From Symsagittifera roscoffensis (Eukaryota > Xenacoelomorpha > Acoela > Convolutidae): a stretch of DNA of 64,000 nucleotides. The position numbers were made by a program, and so were the translations under genes. Location of the stretch: positions 21,892,701 to 21,956,700 of the forward strand of contig NC_087063.1 of assembly GCF_963678635.1 (NCBI RefSeq), read 5' to 3'. This document shows, in pieces, positions 55,301 to 64,000 of the stretch; position 1 is the stretch's first letter; each line of letters opens with the position of its first letter. The notes under the pieces are model-generated. The model was not told the origin of the DNA and made no database searches. It was given only the letters and a program-made list of their open reading frames with translations.

Positions 55301-58300
55301 AAGCTTAAGAACCATCACATTTGTAATATTAAAAAAGCAAAATAAATTTTTTGCCCTGCTAGTAACGCATAATATTTCAAATATGGGTATCCTTGCAAAA
55401 ATACCTGAAAAAAGGAAAAATTCGGCATTTAAATAACGTTTTGAGGGTTTTTTTTATTCAGTAGTTAGTAGTTTGTTTGCGAGACAAATTTCGACTTTGA
55501 AACCCTGAAGGTCGACCCACTACTGCCAGTTAAAAATTCTTGTTGAAAAAACTGATGAAAAAATCGAAAAAGGTTTTTTTTTTCCTGTTTTTCCTCATGT
55601 CACCCCATACTCCTATACAGTACATTGGCATGTCTTTAGTGTCTAATCGGATTCGTTCTATGGAATACTTCAAAGACATTGGGTATGTGTTAATTAACAC
55701 GAGTGTACGGTAAATTGAAATGGGTGAAATTGGAACGTGGGGCAGAGTGGCCCAGTGTGAATAAGCATTAGGTAAATTGGAATAGGGTAAGTTGGACCAA
55801 TCGTCATCTAACCTAATAATAAGGCCACATGACTCGCCTTAAGGGTATTAAAAATTTTACGTTAAACGCTAAGTTAAAAAAATCGAAAATTAACTGAAAA
55901 AAAAACAACCAGCTAAAGCGTAACTAATCCTTCATCTTTTCGGAAATCAGAGCAACCACTGGAAAAAAAATTAGGAGTTTTTCTCAAAATGGGTTGACAC
56001 ACGACAAGATAGGTGATGACACAAATTGTTTTCATCATAAAAATGGCAACAACTTGTTTCGCAAAAATTTAAATATGTTGCTTCAGTTGATAAAAGAATA
56101 CACAAAAACGATTGTGTCAGTTTCAAAACGCATTGAAAAAGCTTCGTTCTCGGCGCAACAAAGTTCGCAGTACAGAAAATGACTGAAAGTGAAGCACATC
56201 CCTGTTAGGTGTTTCTATTACAACTTCGGTAGGACAAGGGTACCACTTTTCAAGTTCGCTGACACATCTTGAGTAGTCAACCAGCGATTCTGCATCGTTC
56301 CAGGTGTCACACTTAACTTCACTCTCATCGTCGTCTCGCTTCAATGTGATGGGCAAAGATGCTCGGCATTCTAGAAGAAAAGAAACAAAAATTCTGAAAC
56401 AGTTCTCTACTCTATGAGTTAAGCCCCTTTTTTAAAAATGGTTGCCAGTGGCTGCGCTCCAAACTAAAAAAATGCAAGAAGTTAACCACAATTTCAAAAA
56501 AAAACACTTTTTTTCACTAAAACATTGAGACAACTTTTTTGAAATCTGTTTGTGAAATCCAAATCACAACTTGACATTTTAAACTTTTACCGCCACGGGT
56601 GAATTCAATCCACTGTTCCCCTGCTTGGGTGGTGTAATGGTAGTCATAGAAGAAGTCACCACGCACCAAAGTCACGTTCTCAGTTCTCATTATGTTTTCT
56701 GTAACAGGCGGTTTAAAAAGTTGTAATCAAAAACATAAATAATCATTAGCTGAATCAGATTTTTTTCGGCCCGGGACCTCAATTAAATCAGTTCATGGGG
56801 TTTTAAGATCACATTTTGTTTCACTTCGCGTAAAAATGAGTAGTCAAATAAAAAGTGTTTCGATTTTTGACACTATAGTTCCCAGCAAATTTTAGTAACT
56901 GAGTTTCAACACTTTATTACATGCTGAAAATGTTCGGAAAAAACTTATCACCCAGCCCTTTGAAAAATTTAATTTAACTCCAATCACAGCAACACATACC
57001 TTGTTCATCTTTAAAACTGACTGTCAATTTTTGATCAGTTACGCTACAGTTTTGGAAGTTCAGATGAACAGTCTGATTTTCTTCCTTAAGAGTAGCTTCA
57101 ATGGTCGCATTACTGGCAGGTGCCAGTTCGTAAACGTAGATATACTTTTGGGATATAAAAGGTACTCCGTCTAACATGATGCTTACAATAGCGGGTCCCT
57201 TACTCTCAAAAGTATGATTGAACTGAAGAGTTTGGGTCGATCTAATGTAATTGAATCCCTCTGCCGGAAAATTATTATGTAGAACTAATTTTAGAGTAAG
57301 TTCATCATGGGGCGGCAAGTAGCAGTTTTGAATCGTCAACACTGATGTTACGTCCTTTTCAACAAAAGAGGGCTCAAACGGCCCAGAGCAAGCGCCCAAA
57401 AGTTCAAGGTCTTCTAAGGATAGCTCGTCCAGAGGAGTCACGGGTTCCTGGTCACTTTCGACCAGTTCGAATACCCAGATTCCTCCTATGTTGAAATTTG
57501 AATAAGCCCACAGATTTCGCGCTTCAGCAGTACCCGAAAGAGGAAGGTGATATCTCTTGCCTACACAGAAATACAGGACAATTCATTTTTATTTTAGTTG
57601 AAATCGTCACAGTGTGTGTTATTATTTCAATTTGAAATTATGGGTCTTCGGTTTTTCACATAAAAATCACGTCAAACAAAACTGGAACCTGATCTAAACT
57701 ACATTTTATTATTGGATAAATTAGATATTAACCACTGTAAAATATTTAATATTAACCAATCATAATCCATCCAACTAACAACCCACTTATTTGTAAGTGC
57801 TGAAATTACTTGTAATTTCAGCACCAGAGAGATTTGAATTTAACTTAGAAATTAGTTGCCTCTCCAAGAGAACTTCAGCTGCCGCAATAAGCCAGTATAC
57901 TCTAGATCTATTGAGCCTAGCAGAGACTAGTTAAACACCCTGAGACTAGTAGGTATAAGAGTAAGATTAGGATCGGTATTAGACTAAGAAGTTGCACGAA
58001 TCTATCCGGCCGAAAATAAGATAGCGTGACGAGCAGACGGTGTACCCTATCCGAAATTACTCTATGAGTTAACCGAACAAAAGATTAGACCAAAAATCTT
58101 CGTAAAGAGTACCTAAAACTGAGCAGAATTCTGTTAGAAACCAAAAACTGTTAGTTATGGGGAACATTGTTTTAAAAAGCGAAGAGAGGTCAGCGCGGAA
58201 AATGTTCCAGCAACCTAAATTTTTTGGTGATTTTACATTTAAAAAATTGCTTCAAAAACCTGTAAATTTTTGAACAAATTTTAAGAAATGTTCTCTGAGC

Positions 58301-59279
58301 TATCGTGAATAACTGGTTCGTTTCAAAACTTGACATGAAAATTACCATTTCCACCGTTGAATCCACTGATTGAGAATCCTTCTTGCCAATTACTGTAGAC
58401 CCATTCGAGCTCAAAAAAGTCGAAAATCGAGAAACATCTCCGCTGAGAATACTCTGATGCAACGCCGCAAGCAATGGCTGCCTGGAAACTATTGAAACCG
58501 TCCAACCTGCCCGGAAACGCCGACACTTTGTACCACGTGACAACATAACCCCAATCGAAACTAATTCCAAAAAGATTGTTTGCTATCAAAGCATTCGCGT
58601 TGTTCAGATCCACATCACTCATTTCACGTTTGAAAACATTGTTAGCTAGGTTCACGTACTTTGTGGTGCGTTGTCCAAACACTAAACGTGAAATATAGTC
58701 GTCAAAAGTAACATTCGTTTCGTTTCGGTGAAAAACTTCATTTTCGTGAAGAGAAACAAGGTTTCGGATAGTCTCGTTAAGTATATAGTCTCCTCGGAAA
58801 CTTATTGCCCCATTAGACAAACTTATTTCCTCTTCGTCGTGATAAAATCCGCAGATCCTCTCGAATTCGTACCAGTGACCCGAATCTGTTCCAACCTCAT
58901 AGTTTGTTCTGTCAACACACATGTAGTCAATGAAGTTATCGACTAAATAAACGTCGGCAAAAAATGGGGCTATCATTGCATGGTTTGAAGTCTCGAAGTA
59001 GTTTGTAGAGTAGTTAGCCACAGGTGTATCGAAAGCAATTATTCCGTTCACACAGACAAACAAAGTCGATCGTTCGACGTTGCCGAAAGAAAAACTCTGA
59101 GAAAGGGTTTCTTCGGAGCAATGGTTAAGACCCTTGGAGAGAAAAGTGTCATCAGTGCACTGGGGACCAAACTTGAAATAAAAGGGCTCATCTAATGAAC
59201 TATTACAGGTAAAAGCCCATAATTCAGAAGACAGATGTAAAATAACCAGCACTAAAATCAGACAATTCATAATTTTCAA
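49342..59279 (-). CDS. Mesh/SUSD2/MUC4-like membrane protein, copy B (complete)
   Basis: Exons (complement) are 59279-58346, 57560-57000, 56698-56591, 56370-56202, 51817-50832, 50479-50274 and 49761-49342. The total of 3384 nt is exactly divisible by three, giving 1127 residues. Order: signal peptide (MKIMNCLILVLVILHL), NIDO domain (FVCVNGIIAFD, MIAPFFADVYL, FQAAIACG, then IWVFEL in exon 2), beta-rich extracellular segment, AMOP domain (WYPCP then YDLCC), vWD (GDPHLQTVDG, LLGYYDGDPDNDF), a C-terminal extracellular segment, one membrane helix (WILAVSLSVMTLFLLLLL) and an acidic cytoplasmic tail. The start is the only Met preceding a signal peptide. AATAAA follows the stop codon directly. The AMOP coding sequence is interrupted between 56202 and 51817 by a transposon whose ends are not GT-AG, so the gene is either spliced non-canonically there or broken. 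It converges with copy A. Confidence 0.85.
50832..51817 (-). CDS. Copy B exon 5: end of AMOP and vWD domain
   Basis: Runs from just after the inverted repeat of the inserted transposon (TTATTAG) to a phase 1 donor GGTTGG. The early part (AWWAHEE, YDLCC, CIRSPRLDC, NQCCY) is AMOP-type and only moderately similar to copy A. From about 51371 to 50845 the sequence is nearly identical to copy A 11131-11652: about 17 mismatches in roughly 525 bp by eye, and only one in a ~175-bp stretch. It encodes the vWD core. Confidence 0.85.
51818..56208 (+). mobile_element. Decayed FLYWCH/MULE transposon inside copy B AMOP coding sequence
   Basis: Bounded by inverted repeats CTAATAAGAGATGTGCTTCA (51818-51837) and TGAAGCACATCCCTGTTAG (56190-56208). 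Inside, on the plus strand: a FLYWCH-type zinc-binding segment at about 53383-53519 (FYKCREKC...EHNHE, with stops). At 53716-53928 there is a MULE transposase segment (KLSFWLANGTFKVITKNFNNLLY, the WFADGTFK signature), and at about 54340-54530 a further part (PFSLWN...ARTANAVGCW, like the PRTNNAVEGWH signature). Stops and frame changes show it is inactive. It is oriented opposite to the host gene. A convincing target duplication was not found. Confidence 0.75.
57797..57824. repeat. Perfect hairpin, 12-bp stem with CTTG loop
   Basis: GTGCTGAAATTA / TAATTTCAGCAC around CTTG, in the intron 57561-58345 of copy B. Confidence 0.7.
58346..59279 (-). CDS. Copy B exon 1: signal peptide and NIDO domain
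   Basis: Single exon of 934 nt ending in phase 1 at a GGTAATT donor (58345). After a hydrophobic signal peptide it reads through Cys-containing sequence into a NIDO (nidogen-type) domain with FVCVNGIIAFD, ATISPFFADV-like MIAPFFADVYLVDN and a closing FQAAIACGV. Several N-x-S/T sites (NYST, NETI, NETN) fit an extracellular glycoprotein. The first bases of the next exon (57560) complete the split codon and continue the NIDO C-terminus. Confidence 0.85.
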
Positions 59280-62200
59280 GCATTTGTTGAAAGCATTCTT
59301 TTACGCCGTTTTAAATTCAGATAAGATACAAATAAAATACGTAAAATGAATCAGAAAATTTCGTCCAAGTATGGTTTCACATTATTGAGTTCAATTAGTT
59401 ATTGCGTTCTTTTCTTTTTATTTGGCTTTTCGAGTGATTAGTTAATTGAGAGTCTATCAGCTGATAGCGCCAAAAATGGTGCGACTACTAGCTGGCAGAA
59501 AGTATTTTGTTGTTTTTTTTTAGCCAATACTCGATCTTTCAATTTTGACCATTACTCGATTCTTTCTATTTGATAGTTTGAATACACTGCACAACTAAAG
59601 CTAGTTTTGTATCAGTATTCGGCTTTAGAGCTGTGTATTATGTTTTAGATTCTTCAGGTCAAGGGCTCGTCTATCAGAAAACACTCCTATAAAATTCAAG
59701 GTGCAAGCAGAATATTTGGAAAAAAGGTAACCAGGAAAATGGCAAAAACATTTTTTTTGGTGGGGGTGACCAACTTTCAGATAAATAAATTTGAAAAAAG
59801 GCCAAAATGCCATTTTTAGGCTCCTTAGGGAAAAACTTGACCTTTGCGTGCTCCTCTTCAATAAAAGAATATATTAGCGCCAAAGTCTGATGAAAATGGA
59901 TTTCAGAAAATATTACCGAAATAATGTCAGGTTGGGTCGAATCCCTGAAAAGCGGAGCGAATGTTACGCAATCCAACCCCCCCCCCCACTCTCCCAAAAA
60001 AAATCCGCCCCTGCACCAACAGTTTCTGGTGAAAAAAAAATTTGTTGATTTTTTTCTGCGTTCAAGCATTTTTCGTTTATATTTGTAAAAACTTTAAGAG
60101 AAATGCAAAATGAAGTGGATTTCGCAGACCCCACTTTTTGTTGTCATTTTTCAATCAGTAAATCACAAATTATAGTTTAAAACATCAAGCAATGGAGTTT
60201 CATGGTTAATAACTGCTTATATTTGAGTGTTAAGTTCACTCTCTACAAAAATGAAAGAAATAAATTATAATCAGTTTAAAAAATTTTCTAAGAGAGTGTT
60301 ATTTACAGTATTGTACAGTATGCTAATATTTCGACTTTACCCGCTTTACCGTTTTTTTCCAGTTTTTTTCCGCTTTACCGAGATAAATGTGGTAAAATTG
60401 CAAAATTCAACACGCACAAAGTCGTTTACAGGTTATAATATAATGTTTTTGTTCCGACTTTCGTAACGAAAGTAACGGAATAATTGTGCTCGGGGTGGGT
60501 TTTTTCTTCAGACAAATTTTGATTTTTTAATTAGTCATTTTTGACGGTTTTTTTAATCATTCGAAAGGTATTGTTGTCTTGAGTTTAAATAAGAAAAGAT
60601 ATCTCACCTGTGATCATTTTTTTTAAAAAAGCTATGGGGGTTTAAAGATAACCATTTTGACAAATTTGGGACAATTAACGCGCAATATTTTTCGCGTTAT
60701 TAACGCGTAAACGGAGATTTAATCTTTCGTAGAAATCGTTCCATATTGGTTGAGGGAAGCTTTTTTGCCACAATTGGTTTGTTACTAGAAGCGAAATTTA
60801 TCACTTGTACTTTATATGGCGTGTGGGGGGATGATTTTTGCAAAAATATTAAGTTTTGAAAAAATACTTTTTTCTTATATTTAACTTTTCATGATATTTT
60901 CTTTTCTTACATTAAATTTTTCATGGTAATGCTGCTCCATAGACCTTAAAAAGCAGTCGGAACATTCAAGGCCTTGCTCTGATACGAGCAGTCTTGTTTG
61001 CTGTTTCTTTCAGTTAGAACGTTTTTTTCTGCGCAATTTTATTAGTAATTTGTTTTGCTAATCTTTTCTTATTTTCTCTTTGTTTCTTTTATTCTTTGCA
61101 TCATCGTTTATTTTAGTTTTTAATGAGTTAAATGGGAAGCTTTTTAGCACCCTCCCTCCCATTTACCGAGCCACCCTACACGCATATATAGATATCCTTT
61201 TGTGGTAAACAAGAGCGTATTTACCACTCACCCCCCCCCCCAAAAAAACCATAATTTATCCCGCACGCCTCATTCAAAAATTGACCGTTAACATTTTGGG
61301 ACAGTTGGGCGGGTAGTGAATGATTGAGAGTACTGATCGATTGAGGGCTGCGGGAGGGGGGGGGGGCGGTTTATTTTTTAGGAGGTGGAGGGGGGTTACG
61401 TTGTGAGTGGTGGAGGATATGGTCATTGTCAACGTTGGGAAGAGGTATTTGTGGTAAGTAGAAGCAGTAACTATAAAGTGAACAAGTTTAAGAAGTTTGA
61501 CGAAACTGGTTACAGGGGCCTACGACTAGCGAGTTTCAACACCAAAACTGTTTTTCTAGTGCAGTTTCTGGCAAAACTATGATCTTGTGTTTGTTTTGCC
61601 AAATAATATCATCAGTGTCATGATAAAAATTCGAATACTAATACCAGAGATGGTTCTAGGGGACTTCGAAGTGAAATAGTACAAAAAAAATGAATTTAAC
61701 GCTAATAAATATCAAATTAGTTAAATTTTTCATTCGCCATCTGATTTGAGTTTTCTTCTGAAAGAAGGCGAATTTCTGTGGCTGATACTAAGGCGAATGC
61801 GCATGGCTGGTCCTAAGAAGTATGGGGGTTGATTTTTTGACAACTTCTTAGACTACAAAAATCCATATCAGTCCTTTTTTGTTTTACTTAACTGTTATTA
61901 ATGAAAGATTCGAACTAGTGCAAGAATGGTTGCTTCTTACTGAAGTCCCATCCTCGTGTAAAAAAAAAACAAAAAAATTGACGGCAAATAAAAGAATTGT
62001 ATAATTGGCTTGAAAAAAATTTCATTTTTTGAATTACATCATTTCTTGAAACAAAAAATTATTTCATTTCTTGAATTAAATCATTTCTTGAAACAAAAAA
62101 GCAATTTTTATCACAGATAGCACTATGCTGCGCAATTAGAACAGAAAATTTGGAGCCAGGGGCGGACCCAGGGTTTTCTCGAGGGATGTGGGTTTCAAAA

Positions 62201-62948
62201 AAATTTCAAAAATTTTTTTGACTTTTTTTAGGTCGACCAAACTGATTTTCCCAGCTCTCCCAAAGCACTTAAAACACCTTGTTTTAGCAAATACTTTAAA
62301 AAAAAGTTTAAAAAGGCATTGTGTTTTTTCAGCGCGCGCTCCCACCTCAAAATTAGCGTTTTTAGAAATTTTAGGGTCCGTCACCAAAAATGGATACCGC
62401 AAAATATTACAAAAGTGGGACCTTTTGGATCGACATGGGGTCGAATCCCTGCGAAGTATGGCGTCTGCCCCCCACATGAGCATCTATAATATCTTTAATT
62501 TTTGCTGAAATAGTAGTTTGAATGAAGATTGGAGGTCAACCTTAATTCAGAACTCAGGTTTAAATTATTCTGAAAAAAAAAAACAATCGTTTTACTTGAT
62601 AATAAGACATTTTTTCACACTTTTTCAGAACGGCCGACGTGAGCAATCCTCCCTCCCCTAAATATACCAATTGAATAGTTCCCCCCTAAAATTAATTCGC
62701 AAATTAAAGCAGTTAATCTAATTGGCTGAAAAAAATATCTTAACCAAGTGAACTATTTGCCCCAGGAGTGGATCTAGGATTTTCTCGAAGGGGTGGGGGT
62801 CAGTGAATTTTTTCTATATTTTTTAGTCAATCAAATTGAAATTCTCAGCTCTCCCAAACCATTACAACCGCAATACTATTCAGAAGATAAACATCAAGAT
62901 TTATGAGATGAAAATCATAAGAGTTTTTTAGTTTTGAAAACTCATCTG
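59280..62948. other. Non-coding region upstream of copy B
   Basis: Contains the presumed copy B promoter and partial dispersed repeats (59745-60020, 62157-62475, 62765-62870) plus C- and G-runs near 59979, 61230 and 61355. No gene seen. Confidence 0.5.
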
Positions 62949-63548
62949 CCCGCATCCAGCTTCAAGCGTTAATGATCGATTATATTATATACCAGTCTTA
63001 CTAAAATTGAGAAAAAAAATCGATTTTAACCAATTAATAATTGATTATAATCCCTCTTTTTAAAATCAAATTATAATTAGTTATAATTCATTATAATCAA
63101 TCATAATCGATTATTTATTTGTCTATTTTTCGATACAATTATAATCGATTATAATTGATTATCATTCATTATTTTTTTTCAAATGTCTAATTCATTAGTT
63201 TTGCTTTATCAAAAATCCATTATAATCGATTATAATTGATTATAATCCCTTTTGTTTGTCCACTTTGTCTTCGAAGTTGCATCTAAACTGCTTATGTTTT
63301 ATGCTTTTCGTAGACGTTGGTTCCTATGAAAAATGAAAAAAATGTTTTAAACGTTTTCCAATAAATTCAAATTTATAAGGTTTTCTCATTTATTCCCCAT
63401 TTAAGTTGTTTTGTGATAAATATTTTAACCACCAAAATTTAAATCCTTTAAACACCTAATTTTGGTAATTATAATCAATTATAATTGTCAAAAAATCATC
63501 ATAAAAATCCGTTATAATCGATTACTTACGCCTAAACTTGGATGCGGG
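62949..63548. mobile_element. Palindrome-rich MITE (TAATCGATTA family), copy with best ends
   Basis: 600 bp with inverted ends CCCGCATCCAGCTTCAAGCG and, at the right, CTTGGATGCGGG. The interior is filled with TTATAATCGATTATAATT repeats. Confidence 0.65.
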
Positions 63549-63676
63549 TGCTTATTATCTAGTCGGTCAATATTAACACTAGTGGCCTGCTTTTTATTTT
63601 CTTACTTTGAAATTTCCAGATTTACATTTAGATTTTGAATACTCACTTCTGATTGGCTGAAAGCAAGCTAAAATTA

Positions 63677-63915
63677 ATGTCAAGCATTCGGTCCCTCAAG
63701 CATGAGGGACGCCACCCTCCCAATGATGTGATTTTATTTTCAGACTATTGCGCTTTTGCTGCAGATTGCACTTGCGATTTTATAATTGAATCCTTTAATG
63801 GTTTCCTGTATGCATGGCTAGAAAATCATCCAATAGTTCATTCGGGCTCAGATATCCTGTCATTGTTGTGGAAAATAAAGAAAGCAATATGCTACCTCAG
63901 AGTGAAAAAGAAAAG
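63677..63915 (+). CDS. Possible first coding exon of an unknown gene (continues beyond window)
   Basis: Open frame from an ATG (MSSIRSLKHEG) through DYCAFAADCTCDFIIESFNGFLYAWLE to NILG. It then meets a strong GTATGT donor in phase 1 at about 63916. Mixed composition with several Cys and Trp looks more like protein than the surrounding DNA. The family is not recognised. Start coordinate is approximate to a base or two. Confidence 0.4.
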
Positions 63916-64000
63916 TAATATACTCGGTATGTAAAATGATTTTTTAGTTGATTTATTTTCTAGTGTTTGGTGTTTATGTAACAAACGATTTTTCCGAATT

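Overview
This 64 kb window is AT-rich animal (metazoan) nuclear DNA. The evidence is spliced genes with GT-AG introns, two genes for NIDO-AMOP-vWD type I membrane proteins (the Mesh / SUSD2 / MUC4 family), an ARF-family GTPase, and many eukaryotic transposons. The phylum cannot be fixed from sequence alone; an invertebrate is likely. All family assignments were made by eye from motifs, without database searches.

Cellular genes. Two paralogous Mesh-like genes face each other, tail to tail. Copy A (+ strand, exons 491-13933) enters from the left with its first exon outside the window. Copy B (- strand, exons 59279-49342) is complete, from signal peptide to cytoplasmic tail. Most of their introns are phase 1, and the last intron of both has a GC donor. 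The vWD part of the two genes is nearly identical (about 525 bp) while the neighbouring exons are strongly diverged, which points to recent gene conversion. Copy B's AMOP exon is split by a 4.4 kb decayed FLYWCH/MULE transposon bounded by 19-20 bp inverted repeats. A two-exon ARF/ARL-like GTPase (19174-18191, -) lies between the two genes. A possible first exon of an unknown gene is at the right edge (63677-63915, +).

Mobile DNA. The centrepiece is a full-length Polinton/Maverick at 20414-38643 (18,230 bp). It has terminal inverted repeats of 213 and 264 bp, AG...CT ends, and a perfect 6-bp target duplication TACCTC. On the minus strand it carries protein-primed DNA polymerase B (two exons) and an unknown nuclear-looking protein. 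On the plus strand it carries a PC4-like small protein, a possible HUH-type protein, small unknown proteins, a DEDD/RNase-H-fold-like protein, a packaging-ATPase C-terminal fragment, small virion-type proteins, a retroviral-type integrase, a minor capsid candidate, a basic core-like protein, a double-jelly-roll major capsid protein and an adenain-like protease. Three of these genes change frame at A-homopolymers, so the copy is either slightly decayed or carries assembly errors. It sits inside a palindrome-rich MITE of a family present elsewhere in the window.

Other regions. Intron 1 of copy A holds about six ~730-bp tandem repeats and a tRNA-like SINE head. A degenerate Ty3/gypsy pol (integrase) is at 44.6-47.0 kb. 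A 22-bp-type minisatellite whose unit drifts along the array is at 47.6-48.24 kb. A ~1.2 kb inverted-repeat element is at 40.3-41.5 kb, and a B-box-containing dispersed repeat occurs about seven times. The stretches 38.65-44.5 kb, 46.97-49.3 kb and 59.3-63.6 kb hold no gene I can support.
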